Part shown: positions 1 to 12,159 of the stretch, one piece after another
Numbering within the stretch: the stretch's first letter is position 1
How the letters are laid out: every line of letters starts with the position of its first letter
Assembly (NCBI GenBank): GCA_963682055.1
Contig: OY821745.1
Span: 22,007,342-22,071,341 of the forward strand
Length of the DNA: 64,000 nucleotides
Direction of reading: 5' to 3'
Source: Primula veris
Lineage: Eukaryota; Streptophyta; Magnoliopsida; Ericales; Primulaceae
The notes under the pieces: generated by a model
What the model was told of the DNA's origin: nothing
The model's input: the letters and a program-made list of their open reading frames with translations, nothing else
Databases searched by the model: none
Program-made: the position numbers and the translations under genes

Positions 1-329
1 TTCTGCCTAAAGTAGTGCATCGGGATAGCTAGTTTTGGCTTTAAACCTTCGCTGGTGATGTATTATCGGTTATACTCTCCAACCAATGCATGCGATAACT
101 TGAAATGTTCGCCTTTTTATGTATAATAAGACAATAATACTCACACAATGCAATCTCTACACCGTTACTCGAGTGTGGTCATTATTTATCTACAGAACTA
201 TGCGCTACAATCACCTGAAATGGCGTAACAAAAAAAAATCAAAGACTAATTAGAAAACATAAAAACACAAAAATACAATAAGAATGTACAGTGCCTATCC
301 TTTGTCCCATGTGTTTATCAAAAGTTAAT

Positions 330-1105
330 AGAGTTCTTATCTCCGTTTGTCTCGGTTGAAGGAAGAGAAATTTGAGAGGCTTGAGCTAGATGGTTTTTGC
401 CTCTTTTAAGGTATGATCTTTTAATACTATGCACAATCACGTAGGCCTTTATCGTGCCCATTGTGTTTGGGTTTTCGAGGGGGGTTATTTGAGTACAGAA
501 ATGGTGTATTCTATTCTATGCTAGGAAACTATGGTTCTATTTCTCGTTTGTTTGGAGTTACGGTCTTTAGGAGTCGATCTAGGTAAGGTTGGTGCTAGGA
601 GTTTGACTTATTTCTTAAATAGGTGACGGAATGATTGGGGTTTGAAGGGTACGTCATATATCGCTTTGGACTTCTAAAGAGTTAGGGATGGGGGTTAATA
701 CATGTGCTAGATGCATCGTCGTGCCCGATTTTATCCGGTTAACGTGTTGACTTATGGGGCCCTTGTTCACTATTTACCAGGATCGTTTTCTCTCGGCTAA
801 AACTATGCCAGATAGGAGGGTGAAGTCTTGTTCGTCAACAAGCGATGGAATATAACTTTTGGGACCTTGCATATTATTTGAGTCCGAATTTTTTTATTTG
901 TGTAGTTTCATATGTGATAGGTTATACTTACTCATAGTTGTTTAGCTTTGCTATGTAGCTGTTTATACACCACTACGACTTAGGATTCTTTTCTTTGTTG
1001 TTATTTTGTAATCGTTGAGGAGTCAGTTTTTGGTTTGTTCAGCCTGTGAGCCCCCTTGTTTTTGTTATGGATTTATACAATACGCTTAACTTTCAAAAAA
1101 TAAAT
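330..1105 (+). mobile_element. possible LINE 3' tail (relic)
   Basis: No open frame survives here. The stretch is less AT-rich than its surroundings. It ends in a GCCCCCTTGTTTTTG-type segment followed by a TTTCAAAAAATAAATAAA tail, a layout typical of the 3' end of plant L1-type LINEs. I see no reverse transcriptase motif. The call rests on the tail only. The alternative is ordinary unique intergenic DNA. Confidence 0.25.
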
Positions 1106-1617
1106 AAATTAATAGAGTTAAGCAGGGATCATGTTATAATTAAGCCATATTTATTGTTTATATTTTATTCAGCGACTTTTATCCAGTTTTTTAAAAAACG
1201 AGTCTCGGCATAAATTAGTCGTTGCTTAGCAGCAGGTGAAACTTAAAAGCCTAACATATTAGGCGACATTTAGCGAATAAGACGGTGATTAAGCATGATT
1301 AGACGCTAAACGGCATATTTATGTCTAAAACACGTCTTGTGTCTTTTAAAACGTTGCTTTTTTCTTATAACTTGATAGAGTTACCTATCCATTAAATTAG
1401 TAACCGCCAATAACAGTGCGTAAACATCGGGAAATCGCAAGAGAAAGTATAAGGAATTTTTTTTAACGAGAAACAACACCCTATATATGATCAATACAGC
1501 AATACACAAATGTCACTATTATAGTTAGATCTCTTCATGCATGAAAAACTCTCCAAGGCTACATTACATGATCATGCCTCATACGGTTCCGGTTCTAACA
1601 GAAAAATAAGAAAAAAG

Positions 1618-1618
<1 letters not shown>

Positions 1619-1662
<44 letters not shown>
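1619..1662. repeat. (TA)n microsatellite
   Basis: About 22 uninterrupted TA units. It ends about ten bases left of the foldback element at 1672, and a second TA run lies just beyond that element's right end, so the element seems to have inserted into a TA-rich target. Confidence 0.95.
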
Positions 1663-1664
<2 letters not shown>

Positions 1665-1671
1665 CGAGGAT

Positions 1672-1956
1672 ATATGAACATCATGAAAAACATCCAACTA
1701 GACACTTTTTCGTAAAAACGCTCCAAATCAAGATTTGGTTAATGCAAATCTCAATGGTTTCACGACGCATATTTGTGTCATTATACATCTCAATGGTTAA
1801 TTTCGAAAACATGTCATTATACATCTCAGAAAAAAAAAACAAGACGCATATTTGTGTTCCCGTCGTGAAACCATTGAGATTTGCATTAACCAAATCTTGA
1901 TTTGGAGCGTTTTTACGAAAAAGTGTCTAGTTGGGTGTTTTTCATGATGTTCATAT
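1672..1956. mobile_element. long-arm foldback / MITE-like element
   Basis: The left arm (1672-1767) and right arm (1861-1956) are about 96 bp each and near-perfect reverse complements, with one mismatch seen by eye. The arms are separated by a 93-base spacer that itself holds two partial direct repeats of a TTATACATCTCA-containing segment. TA microsatellites lie on both sides. The transcript would form a long hairpin. There is no coding capacity; the 70-residue frame across it is only the hairpin read through. Superfamily is undetermined, and TA-type target duplication cannot be proven inside TA repeats. Confidence 0.75.
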
Positions 1957-1965
1957 AACATTTTC

Positions 1966-1971
<6 letters not shown>

Positions 1972-2010
<39 letters not shown>
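1972..2010. repeat. (TA)n microsatellite
   Basis: About 19 TA units starting about fifteen bases right of the foldback element; the likely other half of the TA tract at 1619. Confidence 0.95.
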
Positions 2011-2015
<5 letters not shown>

Positions 2016-2689
2016 GTACTATTTACCACACTTTTAAGCATAAACCTATATCATTTTTTTCTCTCCAACATTTCTTATACCCGTCAAAAAACTCGACTGT
2101 AAATTAATGGTCGTGCAATTAAAATTTGACTTGCAGTGGTGTTGCAAGACACAAAGGGACACAGAAAGGCGTGCTTACAAGAAAAAGTGTCAAAGTTCAT
2201 AAAATGACTAACTTGTTTGTTATTAATATGACAGTTTGTTGATCTTAATATTGATATAAAGTGGTGATTTTAATCGATTAAGTTGAGTGCGTTTCACATA
2301 TTTTTATTATCTCAATTACAACTGGACTTTCGACTCAGATGGTGAAGGAGATTACAGTTTCAGTTATAACTCACGTATAACTGGGTTAACGGCGAATTTA
2401 CAGTTTCAGTTAATAATCTTAAATCTTAATAATTAAAGATTTGAACGTGGTATACAAGTAATTAAATGATTAAATCAGAATATATTCTTCATAATATAAA
2501 AGTCAAATCAATTTAGAATAAAGAGGAAAAAGGAAAGAGATATGAAGATAAATAAGTAAAGATCTTGAAGACATGTAAAATAAAGATACTGATGAATTTC
2601 GAAATAAATAAAATCATACTTGATGGATATCAAGATCAACAAAGGTAAGAGATCAAATCAATTACAAGATTGTAGATTGAAGGAAAAAG

Positions 2690-3075
2690 ATTTGATTTAG
2701 TCTTGTAACCGTGCTATATAAACGGAGTAGAGTTATAGTTTTTATTCACCTCTCATAAAAAGATTAGACACATTATTAGAGAGATAAAAACACATGAGTG
2801 ATTATTGAGAAAAAATCATAGACTTAGATCTAGAGAGATTGATAGTGTTTAAGTTGTGAGCTATAGAGTTAGGCATATATGCTTGAGTGTTATAAGTCTC
2901 AAAACTCGTTACTGTCCTTGATATATCAATAAATCACTGGGTGAGGGCCTCGGAGACGTAGATCTAGCACTAGATTGAACTCCGTCATCAACGTTGTGCG
3001 TTCAGTTCATTTATTATTTCAGACGAGTTCAGTTATAACTTGAGTTAAAACTGAGTTATAACTGAAAGCGTAACA
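2690..3075 (+). mobile_element. copia-type LTR relic (3' part)
   Basis: A TATATAAACGG promoter-like box near 2715 is followed by a leader-like stretch. It then has CGGAGACGTAG and, about 20 bases on, GAACTCCGTCATCAA. The same order, CGGAGACGTAG then GAACTCCGTTATCAA, occurs in the downstream part of the intact LTRs at 12756 and 17250. This suggests a diverged plus-strand copia LTR ending near 3074. The left end and a target duplication are not visible. The complete element at 3102 begins just to its right. Confidence 0.35.
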
Positions 3076-3101
3076 ACATCTTTAAACTTCGGCTTAGGTT
3101 T

Positions 3102-4592
3102 TGTTGGTTTCCGTGTACGAAATAACAATTAATAATAATAAAAGGACTAAACAAGAATTAATTAAAACCAGTGTAATCTTTATTAATTTCCAAATGAAAT
3201 ACAATAAACTGATTACAACATGTAGGTACTGAAAATAATTAAAGCAAACGTTATCAGATTATTATTAATTAATAATCTGATGTACTGAATTGCAATAAAT
3301 AGAAACTGCCGGACTGGAAAGTACAAACTTAACAGCCGGACTGTTCTGTTTGAAATTGAAATTACATGACTGAATTGAAACTATTCTAATTACAGAATTA
3401 AATTACAGAATAGTAATTACAGCAAAAAACAGAACTTTAAACTAATTACAGATAAGTACAAACAGAATATAAAGCTACAGCTAAGGACAGCAATTGAAAT
3501 ACTAAAATAAAAAGGACAGAATTGAATGCGTAAATGAAATGGACAGAATTAAAAGACGTAAATGAAATGGACAGAATAGAATAAAATAAGACGAGGCTAC
3601 TGTTAACAGTATGCCCTTAACCGATATTCGCCCAACCACCTTAAGGTTTCTGGTTGCGTTGGCGCTTCGATCCCAAGGTACAACGTCTCGGATGACTCGC
3701 TGGAAACTGGCGACGAGTCAAGGTCGAGCTGTTGGTGGGTGGTTCTCTCTGTTTCTAAAATGTAATGCTAATTTTTGGAGAGATGATATATGCTATTGGT
3801 GTTTGATTTCAGAATGTTATGTATTTGACATGTGGGGGGTCTGCCTATTTATAGGCTTGCTGAGTATCTCAGCCATTAAGGTCACTTTACTACTGTCAGT
3901 TTTTTGAAATTCGAAACTGCAGTATTAACTTTGCAATCAAATCATATTTATTGCAACAGTTACAGCTTTGCTGGAAGCTTTTCCCGAACAGGCGCACTTT
4001 TTCCGAACAGGCACGCTTTTCCCGAATAGACGCACTTTTTCCCGAACATGCACGCTTTTCCCGAACAGGCGCGCTTTTCCCGAACAGGCGCGCTTTTCCC
4101 GAACAGGCGCGCTTTTCCCGAACAGGCGCACTTTTCCCGTTGAGTTAAAAACCCGTCGAGCAAGCCCGCCCGTCGAGCAAGCCCGCCCGTCGAGCAAGCC
4201 TGCGTGTGGTACACAATACACACATGTGTATATGGACACACTACTTGATATTCACATGGGATACCCTAGTAAATATATTGTAAAAATCACTCATGATTTT
4301 CCAATGTGGGATAACCCTCATGGGTTAAATCCCATTTCTTTTCTCATTTTCCAGCATTGGCTTTATTGCCTCTTTCGAGTACCAACCTTCGAGTCCAATT
4401 ATCATTCATACCCTTCCTCCGAATAGGTCATGCGATATACCGTTGCGAAGCTAGTCGCACGAGCTACTCAACCGCATTGAGTATGGCCTCAGAAAAACTG
4501 AGGAGTCACATTGAAAATTGACTCAAAGATGGTCCCTGACCACTTGGAACAACCATGTATAAAATACATGTTTTCCTACATTTTTTCCAACA
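3102..4592 (-). repeat. 3' LTR of copia element 1
   Basis: It is 1,491 bp, begins TGTTGGTT and ends CCAACA on the plus strand. On the element's own strand a TATAAATAG box is at 3853-3845. It contains eight copies of a ~20 bp CCCGAACAGG-type minisatellite (about 3981-4139), against five in the partner LTR. That accounts for its extra ~74 bp. Open frames across the minisatellite (for example 3968-4426 plus) are repeat artefacts. Confidence 0.95.
3981..4139. repeat. 20-bp minisatellite inside LTR, eight units
   Basis: Units follow a CCCGAACAGGCRCRCTTTT pattern with small variants (AATAGACG, AACATGCA). The partner array at 10637-10739 keeps five units. The units missing there include two of three consecutive identical GGCGCGC units, which points to slippage or unequal exchange after or during reverse transcription. 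Confidence 0.85.
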
Positions 4593-4605
4593 ATCCCCCA
4601 CATGA
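4593..4605 (-). other. polypurine tract of copia element 1
   Basis: On the minus strand CATGTGGGGGAT lies directly before the TGTTGG start of the 3' LTR, the expected place for the plus-strand primer of reverse transcription. Confidence 0.7.
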
Positions 4606-5149
4606 ATGCAATTGGCTCGAAAGCCCATGTCCTAAATGCAAATCAAGAGAACCGCAAAAGTTCACTGCCTAAGGTCAGGTAGCGCACGCCTTGAACCTGC
4701 CGTAGCGGAATACCACCCAGAATACTGCTATTAGGTAGCTGTAAAGCTTTGAACCATCAAGCTTTGTGTATCCCAGAATGGCACCCGCACAGTGCCCTCT
4801 CTACCCACGTACTAGGCCCTTTAGTTGTTGTCCATATTTGGCCTGGACTGCCTTGGCAACTTCAACTGAGTGCTCTAGTGAATTAGCCCAAGCTCATCAC
4901 ATGGTACCGGCCTTACACACTCGTTATAGGTGTTCCAAGTCGAAAGTGTCCTGACTCACTTTACTCGACCGTCGAGTTACTTGGATCATTAAGAGCCTCA
5001 AGCTCACCCTTACAATGGTACAGGTCTATCACTCTGTCATCGCGGAAATGGGCTGGGAACCCCAGGTTCCCGAGTGCTTTGTTCAGTTGCCCTCACAGTT
5101 CAGTTTCCCTTTGAACCTATCAGGAAATATTCCGTTTAGGTTGGGTTGC
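4606..5149 (-). other. 3' untranslated part of copia element 1
   Basis: Non-coding internal stretch between the gag-pol stop codon and the polypurine tract. I see no further open frame or motif in it. Confidence 0.6.
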
Positions 5150-8100
5150 CTATGTTGGGACCACCAATTTAATGGGCTTTAATCCCATTCCGTTCGATGA
5201 CGTCTCGACTCCTACTTGAGTCAAGCCTTTTGTTAATGGATCCGCTATGTTTTCCTTTGATCTCACAAAATCTAAGGATACCACACCGTTGGATAACAAT
5301 TCCCTTACGGATTTATGTCTTCGACGTATATGTCGAGACTTTCCATTATACATATGATCCTGAGCCCGTGCAATTGCTGATTGACTATCGCAATGCATGC
5401 TTATTGCGGGAACAGGTTTCGGCCACATTGGAATTCCTTCCAATAGACTTCTCAGCCAGTCTGCCTCTTCGGTTGCTAAGTCTAACGCTATGAATTCAGA
5501 TTCCATAGTTGACCTTGCAATACATGTCTGTTTGGAGGATCTCCAAGACACAGCAGCTCCTCCCATTATAAACACATATCCACTCGTGGATCTTGTGCTA
5601 TTGGAGTCTGATATCCAGTTGGCATCTGAATACCCTTCCAGTACCGCTGGATATCTGGTATAGTGCAGCCCGTAATCGGCTGAAAACCTCATATACCTGA
5701 GAAGTTTCATTATGGCCTTCCAGTGTTCTTCATTTGGATTACTGGTGTATCTGCTCAGTCTACTCACTGAGTTTGCTATGTCTGGTCTGGTGCAATTCAT
5801 TATATACATGAGACTGCCTATGACTCGAGAGAACTCTAATTGATTCACACTTTTACCGAAATTCTTTTTCAGGTTACAGTTGAACTCAATTGGGGTTCTT
5901 GACATAGCTTTACTGTCCTTGTCAAACTTGTCTAAAACTTGTTTAACATAGTGACTTTGGGACAAGGCATACCCTTCTGATGTTTTGGTAATCTTCATAC
6001 CAAGAATTACATCAGCTATACCCAGATCCTTCATATCGAAGTGTTGTGATAACATTTTCTTTGTGGAGCTGATTCTATCATTACTCCCAATTATGATCAT
6101 GTCATCCACATAGAGACAGACTACAACACAGTCTCTTCCACTTCCTTTAGAGTAGACACATTTATCGCACTCATTAATGCGAAAACCGTTTGATAGCATA
6201 ATTCTATCAAACTTCTCATGCCATTGCTTTGGCGCTTGTTTGAGTCCATATAGAGACTTTACAAGTTTGCACACTTGGTGCTCTTTACCAGGAACTACAA
6301 ACCCTTCCGGTTGTTCCATGTAAATTTCTTCTTCCAGTTCTCCATTCAGAAACGCCGTCTTTACATCCATTTGATGTATTTCCATATCAAACAAAGCTGT
6401 GAGAGCAATGACGATTCGGATAGACGTTTTCCTGGAGACAGGAGCATAAGTGTCAAAATAATCGACACCTTCCGTTTGCCTGAAGCCTTTCACTACAAGT
6501 CTCGCCTTGTATTTCTCAATCGTGCCGTCAACCTTTAACTTCCTCTTGAAGACCCACTTGTGGCCTAGGGGCTTACATCCTTTCGGAAGATCCACTAGTT
6601 CCCAAGTGTGGTTTTGCATGATTGATTCAATTTCATTTTGAATAGCTTCTTCCCAATATTGGGAATCCGGTGTTGACATAGCTTGTTTATATGTCACCGG
6701 TTCGCCTTCAATCATGAAGGTTAGGAAATCAGGTCCAAAGGAAGTTTCCTTCCTTGCCCTTTTGCTGCGCCGAGGCTCTTTCTCTTCGTCTTCCTCTGTC
6801 GGTTCACTTGCCCCCACATTTCCTTCACTGTTCAACTCTTCAGTTGGTACAGATGTAGGTAATTTCTGGGGAAAGATATCTTCAAAGAAAGAGGCCTCTC
6901 GGCTTTCCATATACGTATCTACGTGTACATCGGGATTGTCTGACTTGTGCACGAGAAACCGATATGCACTACTATTCTGTGCATATCCGATGAACACACA
7001 GTCCACCGTCTTAGGACCAATTCTCATCCTCTTAGGAGTGGGAACTAGGACCTTTGCGAGACAACCCCAAACCCGCAGGTTCTTATAACTGGGTTGATGA
7101 CCTTTCCATAATTCATATGGAGTCTTTTCTTGCTTCTTATGTGGTAACTTGTTTAAAACATAGTTAGCGGAAAGTATCGCTTCCCCCCACATGTTCTGGG
7201 GTAAACCAGAACTGATTAGCATAGCATTCATCATTTCCTTTAGCGTTCTATTTTTACGCTCAGCAACTCCATTTTGCTCGGGAGTGTATGGGGCTGTGGT
7301 TTGATGTATAATGCCGCTTTCAGCGCATATCTGTTCAAACGGTGATTCATATTCACCGCCTCTATCACTTCTCAATGTTTTAATTTTCTTATTGAGTTGA
7401 TTTTCAACTTCGGTCTTATAAAGAGCGAATTTCTCTACTGTTTCGTCTTTACTTCTCATTAAGTAAACGTAACAGTATCTAGTACAATCATCTATAAAGG
7501 TGATAAAGTACTTTTTCCCTTCTCGCGTTTGTATAAACTTTAAGTCGCATACATCCGTGTGTATTAGACCGAGAGGTTCACTTTCTCGTTCAACATGTTG
7601 AAACGATGATTTCGTTAATTTTGCTTCTACACAAATCTCACATTTGTGTTGCTTATCAAAAACGAAATTTGGTATTAGTTTTAGTGAAATTAATTTCTTT
7701 AAAGAATTATAATTCACGTGACCTAATCTACCATGCCACAAATGAAATGACTCAAATAAATAATTAAACTCAGAATTATTATTGGCCTCTTGGGCAACAG
7801 TCATTACAGTACTTGTGCTAGCCTCAGCTTTAGCACCTTTATTGGGAGCAGGTGTCCCTACGTTCAACTTAAACATGTCGTTGGTCATATAGCCACGGCC
7901 TACATAGACACCATTTTTGGTGATTACAATTTTATCGGATTCTAAAACTAGTTTAAACCCGTTCTTCACCATCACCGATCCTGATACCAGATTCTTGCGG
8001 ATATCCGGAACATGAAGCACATTTGTCAACCTCAGCTCTTTTCCCGAGGTCATCTTCATCACCACCATTCCTTTTCCTTCCACCTTGGAAGTAGCAGAAT

Positions 8101-9403
8101 TTCCCATGAAGCAGCTTTCTCCCTCTACTGCTTCGTAGGTCTTAAACATCCACCTTGTTGAGCAGATGTGGCTTGTGGCGCCGGTATCCAGCCACCACTC
8201 TTTGGGGTTGCTCCCCACGAGATTGACCTCAGAGACCACAGCAGTAAAGTGGTCATCATCTCGTCCTCCCTCAGCCAGATGAGCCTGAGCTGGAGCTTTC
8301 CTCTTCCCTTTGCCCTTGAAGTTCCTCGGAGGGGGCTTAGGCTTAGCAGCGCCTTTATTGTCATAACAGTCCGTGGCACGATGGCCGGTCCTGTTACACA
8401 CAAAGCAGGTTCCCGCAAATTTCTTTGCGACAACAGCACTGCCTCCGGTGTCAAAACGTTTCCGTTTGACGTTGGAGCTTTCGACCACATTGGCCTTTGC
8501 CATCGGGATGACAGCACCACCGACTCTCCTCACGGAGCGACGGTTTCTCACCTCGATATTGAGCTTCTCAATGAGCCCCTCCAACCTCATTTCCTTCCGC
8601 TTGTGCTTCAGGTAGTTTTGAAAGTCTTTCCATGACGGCGGCAATTTCTCAATCATGAGTGCCACCTGAAAAGGCTCATTTATCACTAGCCCCTCAGCCT
8701 CAAGGCGATGGTAAATGAGTTGGAGCTCCTCAACTTGCTCCATGACACCCCTGCTGTCAGTCATACGGTACTCATGAAAGTCCGTGACAACAAATCTCTT
8801 TGTGCCAGCGTTATTCACTTTGTACTTATTTTCGAGAGTCTCCCATAGCTCCTTTGCAGTAGCTTTGGGCTCGAAAACACTGAACAGCGTGTCATCTAGA
8901 GCACACAGGATATAGTTCTTGCATAGGTAGTCGGCATGTCTCCATGCCTCAACCGCAGAGAACGACTGCTCGTCCAGATCGTCCTCGCTTAGGACGGGAG
9001 CAGTCTCCTTGAGAAACCTGGTCAGATTCAGGGTCGTGAGATAAAACAGCATCTTTTGCTGCCAACGTTTAAAGTTGTCTCCCCTGAATTTTTCCGGTTT
9101 CTCCAGATGAGAAGTCGGCAAAGTAGGCACAGCCGAATACATCGGTGCCTTGCCCTTGGCCGCAGCCTTGGCTCTTGCCGCAGCCTTAGCTGCGGCCTTG
9201 GCCGTGGCCGCTGCTTCGGCCGCAGCCTCAGCTTTGGCCGTAGCATCCGCCATGGCCGCAGCCGCGGCGGCCTCAGCCGCTGCAGCTACGTCATCGGCGG
9301 TAGCCCCCACAATCGCATCGCCCCCAGTGTTATGGACATCTCCACCAACCACTGGGTCATGCTCACTTCCGATAGGCAACTGAATAGGCGACGTGTTTGT
9401 CAT
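5150..9403 (-). CDS. copia gag-pol polyprotein, intact
   Basis: The polyprotein makes the capsid-like Gag, protease, integrase and reverse transcriptase/RNase H of element 1. From the ATG at 9403 (MTNTSP) it runs 1,417 residues without a stop. An in-frame ATG 13 codons upstream is possible but less likely. Order seen: an unusual Ala/Lys/Glu-rich segment (about residues 35-85), a copia-type Gag domain, zinc knuckle [14 protein letters not shown], protease DTGATSH (about 405), pre-integrase LWHGRLGH, a CEIC zinc-binding segment, integrase D,D,E ([26 protein letters not shown]), reverse transcriptase with YVDDMII (about 1097), and RNase H with SDANW, MESEF and CDSQSA. All catalytic motifs are intact. 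Lineage within copia is not assigned. Confidence 0.95.
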   Translation of the reverse strand: MTNTSPIQLPIGSEHDPVVGGDVHNTGGDAIVGATADDVAAAAEAAAAAAMADATAKAEAAAEAAATAKAAAKAAARAKAAAKGKAPMYSAVPTLPTSHLEKPEKFRGDNFKRWQQKMLFYLTTLNLTRFLKETAPVLSEDDLDEQSFSAVEAWRHADYLCKNYILCALDDTLFSVFEPKATAKELWETLENKYKVNNAGTKRFVVTDFHEYRMTDSRGVMEQVEELQLIYHRLEAEGLVINEPFQVALMIEKLPPSWKDFQNYLKHKRKEMRLEGLIEKLNIEVRNRRSVRRVGGAVIPMAKANVVESSNVKRKRFDTGGSAVVAKKFAGTCFVCNRTGHRATDCYDNKGAAKPKPPPRNFKGKGKRKAPAQAHLAEGGRDDDHFTAVVSEVNLVGSNPKEWWLDTGATSHICSTRWMFKTYEAVEGESCFMGNSATSKVEGKGMVVMKMTSGKELRLTNVLHVPDIRKNLVSGSVMVKNGFKLVLESDKIVITKNGVYVGRGYMTNDMFKLNVGTPAPNKGAKAEASTSTVMTVAQEANNNSEFNYLFESFHLWHGRLGHVNYNSLKKLISLKLIPNFVFDKQHKCEICVEAKLTKSSFQHVERESEPLGLIHTDVCDLKFIQTREGKKYFITFIDDCTRYCYVYLMRSKDETVEKFALYKTEVENQLNKKIKTLRSDRGGEYESPFEQICAESGIIHQTTAPYTPEQNGVAERKNRTLKEMMNAMLISSGLPQNMWGEAILSANYVLNKLPHKKQEKTPYELWKGHQPSYKNLRVWGCLAKVLVPTPKRMRIGPKTVDCVFIGYAQNSSAYRFLVHKSDNPDVHVDTYMESREASFFEDIFPQKLPTSVPTEELNSEGNVGASEPTEEDEEKEPRRSKRARKETSFGPDFLTFMIEGEPVTYKQAMSTPDSQYWEEAIQNEIESIMQNHTWELVDLPKGCKPLGHKWVFKRKLKVDGTIEKYKARLVVKGFRQTEGVDYFDTYAPVSRKTSIRIVIALTALFDMEIHQMDVKTAFLNGELEEEIYMEQPEGFVVPGKEHQVCKLVKSLYGLKQAPKQWHEKFDRIMLSNGFRINECDKCVYSKGSGRDCVVVCLYVDDMIIIGSNDRISSTKKMLSQHFDMKDLGIADVILGMKITKTSEGYALSQSHYVKQVLDKFDKDSKAMSRTPIEFNCNLKKNFGKSVNQLEFSRVIGSLMYIMNCTRPDIANSVSRLSRYTSNPNEEHWKAIMKLLRYMRFSADYGLHYTRYPAVLEGYSDANWISDSNSTRSTSGYVFIMGGAAVSWRSSKQTCIARSTMESEFIALDLATEEADWLRSLLEGIPMWPKPVPAISMHCDSQSAIARAQDHMYNGKSRHIRRRHKSVRELLSNGVVSLDFVRSKENIADPLTKGLTQVGVETSSNGMGLKPIKLVVPT

Positions 9404-9756
9404 CTGAAACGACAACACAAAACGTATGAGATACGTGTACAATAAATTCTATAAACAAACACCAAAACTGATATTTGGGTTTGTAAAAGAATTATTAAAC
9501 AAAATTAAAATAAACTCTTATCCCTTTAAATATCAATACGGTTGATATTAAAAGGATTGAAACGATTCTTATTGAATACCAATACGGTTGGTATCAACAA
9601 GAAAATAAAATAAAATTAAAACTGTTTGGAATTTTTTCTTTGTAATTCAATTTCTAATATAATTTAGAATTGAAAACAAGAAAGCATTATTCCTTATAAA
9701 AATAAAAAATTGTATTGATCAATACACGAAAGAAACAACAGGATATCGGTTAAGAT

Positions 9757-11173
9757 TGTTGGTTTCCGTGTACGAAATAACAATTAATAATAATAAAAGG
9801 ACTAAACAAGAATTAATTAAAACTAGTGTAATCTTTATTAATTTCCAAATGAAATACAATAAACTGATTACAACATGTAGGTACTGAAAATAATTAAAGC
9901 AAACGTTATCAGATTATTATTAATTAATAATCTGATGTACTGAATTGCAATAAATAGAAACTGCCGGACTGGAAAGTACAAACTTAACAGCCGGACTGTT
10001 CTGTTTGAAATTGAAATTACATGACTGAATTGAAACTATTCTAATTACAGAATTAAATTACAGAATAGTAATTACAGCAAAAAACAGAACTTTAAACTAA
10101 TTACAGATAAGTACAAACAGAATATAAAGCTACAGCTAAGGACAGCAATTGAAATACTAAAATAAAAAGGACAGAATTGAATGCGTAAATGAAATGGACA
10201 GAATTAAAAGACTTAAATGAAATGGACAGAATAGAATAAAATAAGACGAGACTACTGTTAACAGTATGCCCTTAACCGATATTCGCCCAACCACCTTAAG
10301 GTTTCTGGTTGCGTTGGCGCTTCGATCCCAAGGTACAACGTCTCGGATGACTCGCCGGAAACTGGCGACGAGTCAAGGTCGAGCTGTAGGTGGGTGGTTC
10401 TCTCTGTTTCTAAAATGTAATGCTAATTTTTGGAGAGATGATATATGCTATTGGTGTTTGATTTCAGAATGTTGTGTATTTGACATGTGGGGGGTCTGCC
10501 TATTTATAGGCTTGCTGAGTATCTCAGCCATTAAGGTCACTTTACTACTGTCAGTTTTTTGAAATTCGAAACTGCAGTATTAACTTTGCAATCAAATCAT
10601 ATTTATTGCAACAGTTACAGCTTTGCTGGAAGCTTTTCCCGAACAGGCACGCTTTTCCCGAACAGACGCACTTTTTCCCGAACATGCACGCTTTTCCCGA
10701 ACAGGCGCGCTTTTCCCGAACAGGCGCACTTTTCCCGTTGAGTTAAAAACCCGTCGAGCAAGCCCGCCCGTCGAGCAAGCCCGCGTGTGGTACACAATAC
10801 ACACATGTGTATATGGACACACTACTTGATATCCACATGGGATACCCTAGTAAATATATTGTAAAAATCACTCATGATTTTCCAATGTGGGATAACCCTC
10901 ATGGGTTAAATCCCATTTCTTTTCTCATTTTCCAGCATTGGCTTTATTGCCTCTTTCGAGTACCAACCTTCGAGTCCAATTATCATTCACACCCTTCCTC
11001 CGAATAGGTCATGCGATATACCGTTGCGAAGCTAGTCGCACGAGCTACTCAACCGCATTGAGTATGGCCTCAGAAAAACTGAGGAGTCGCATTGAAAATT
11101 GACTCAAAGATGGTCCCTGACCACTTGGAACAACCATGTATAAAATACATGTTTTCCTACATTTTTTCCAACA
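9757..11173 (-). repeat. 5' LTR of copia element 1
   Basis: It is 1,417 bp and near-identical to the LTR at 3102. The minus-strand TATAAATAG promoter box is at 10508-10500. It has five minisatellite units where the partner has eight. Followed directly by the GGTTT target duplication. Confidence 0.95.
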
Positions 11174-11221
11174 GGTTTCCTACAAAAAGTTCAAATAGCA
11201 ACAGTTTATCTTTTGAAAACT

Positions 11222-11306
11222 GATGGTAAAGTGAGTGTCGCTAAATTTTAACAACAGTTTAGCAATAAAAATTGTTGCTAAATTTAGCGACACTCATTTT
11301 ATCATC
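11222..11306. repeat. short imperfect hairpin
   Basis: The left arm (11222-11250) and right arm (11276-11306) are inverted copies centred on GCGACACTC/GAGTGTCGC, with a loop of about 25 bases. It may be a small MITE remnant. No terminal duplication is visible. Confidence 0.6.
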
Positions 11307-11606
11307 GGTTTAGTAACAGACGCTCTGTTGGTAAGCTGAATTTTTTTTGTAATGCTTGTATATACATTAAAAAATAGAGGGGATCAGATTAGAGAGGGCA
11401 ATTAATATAAGCTAGCTAAGCTACATTTAACGCGTATACAACCCCACTTTGCTGATCGTGTCCAAGTCTTCGCAGAAACAATTTCATATGTACATCAATA
11501 TTCCAATCAATACCTTACATTTTCTTTCTTTTCGTTAAGTCGCCATGGATTGAACACTGGTAAAATTGATAGTCACATCTGTAGCTTAAGATTACAATGC
11601 GATAAT

Positions 11607-12159
11607 TGTTGGATACGTTGTAAATAAACACAATAATTTCTACGGAAAAGAAATTGATAAATAAACAGAAAATGGTTTTCTCAAATATATAAATATCAAA
11701 TACAAAATTTTACATAAAATAATGGAAATGATACCAAAATAGACTAAATTTCGAGGCGAGTTAACTGCAAACAGTTTTTTTTAAACGATATTTGTCCCGC
11801 CACCTCTGCTTCTGGCTAAATGGGGCACTTCGTTCCCAAGGTACAACGTCTATCACATGTGACTCGGCGAAAACGGCACCGGTACATGACCGGGCCGTTG
11901 GTGGTATGGTACTCTCTCTCTATATGTAAGCATATGTGAATGTGTGCATGTGTATATATCATGTATTTTATTTCTCATAAAAAACTTATTCAAAAGGTTC
12001 AACAAAAAATGGTTGGAAACCATCATTTTATACATTCCTATTGTAACTCTTTTTTTTTTTTCAATAAAGAGCCACACTTAATGGGGTAATAAAGTTTTGA
12101 AACTCACATTAATAGAACCAGATTCTTTACTGTGGGTTTAATCAATGATATACCTTACA
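11607..12159 (-). mobile_element. diverged LTR relic related to copia element 1
   Basis: It starts TGTTGG, and its middle (about 11750-11920) matches the LTRs of element 1 in order and spacing: an AACAGT...ATATT segment, CCACCT, CCCAAGGTACAACGTC, GACTCG, and GGCCGTTGGTGG. The rest has drifted. A TTACA end at 12159 is followed by ATCTTCGCCTG, which on the minus strand resembles a polypurine tract. That suggests a truncated element rather than a clean solo LTR. No target duplication found. Confidence 0.5.

Larger units (their letters stand above)
3102..11173 (-). mobile_element. complete Ty1/copia LTR retrotransposon (element 1)
   Basis: Two long LTRs (3102-4592 and 9757-11173), both TG...CA, flank a 5.2 kb internal region with one uninterrupted gag-pol frame on the minus strand. 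The five bases before the left LTR (3097-3101) and after the right LTR (11174-11178) are both GGTTT, a perfect target site duplication. A purine-rich tract abuts the 3' LTR. By eye the LTRs differ by about ten substitutions plus a copy-number difference in an internal minisatellite, so the insertion is recent. The sequence next to the 5' LTR does not show the usual TGGTATCAGAGC primer site, unlike the other three LTR elements here. It is probably autonomous or recently so. Confidence 0.95.

Noticed and set aside
3968..4426. Open frames of 65-152 residues in the LTRs, rich in FPEQARFSRTGALFP-type repeats
   Set aside because: They follow the 20-bp minisatellite and appear on both strands and in several frames, as repeats do. 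No coding signal outside the repeat.
8168..8635. Plus-strand open frame of 155 residues opposite the copia element 1 gag-pol gene
   Set aside because: It is the antisense shadow of an intact polyprotein; no independent motifs or start context. The same holds for other antisense frames inside the three copia genes.
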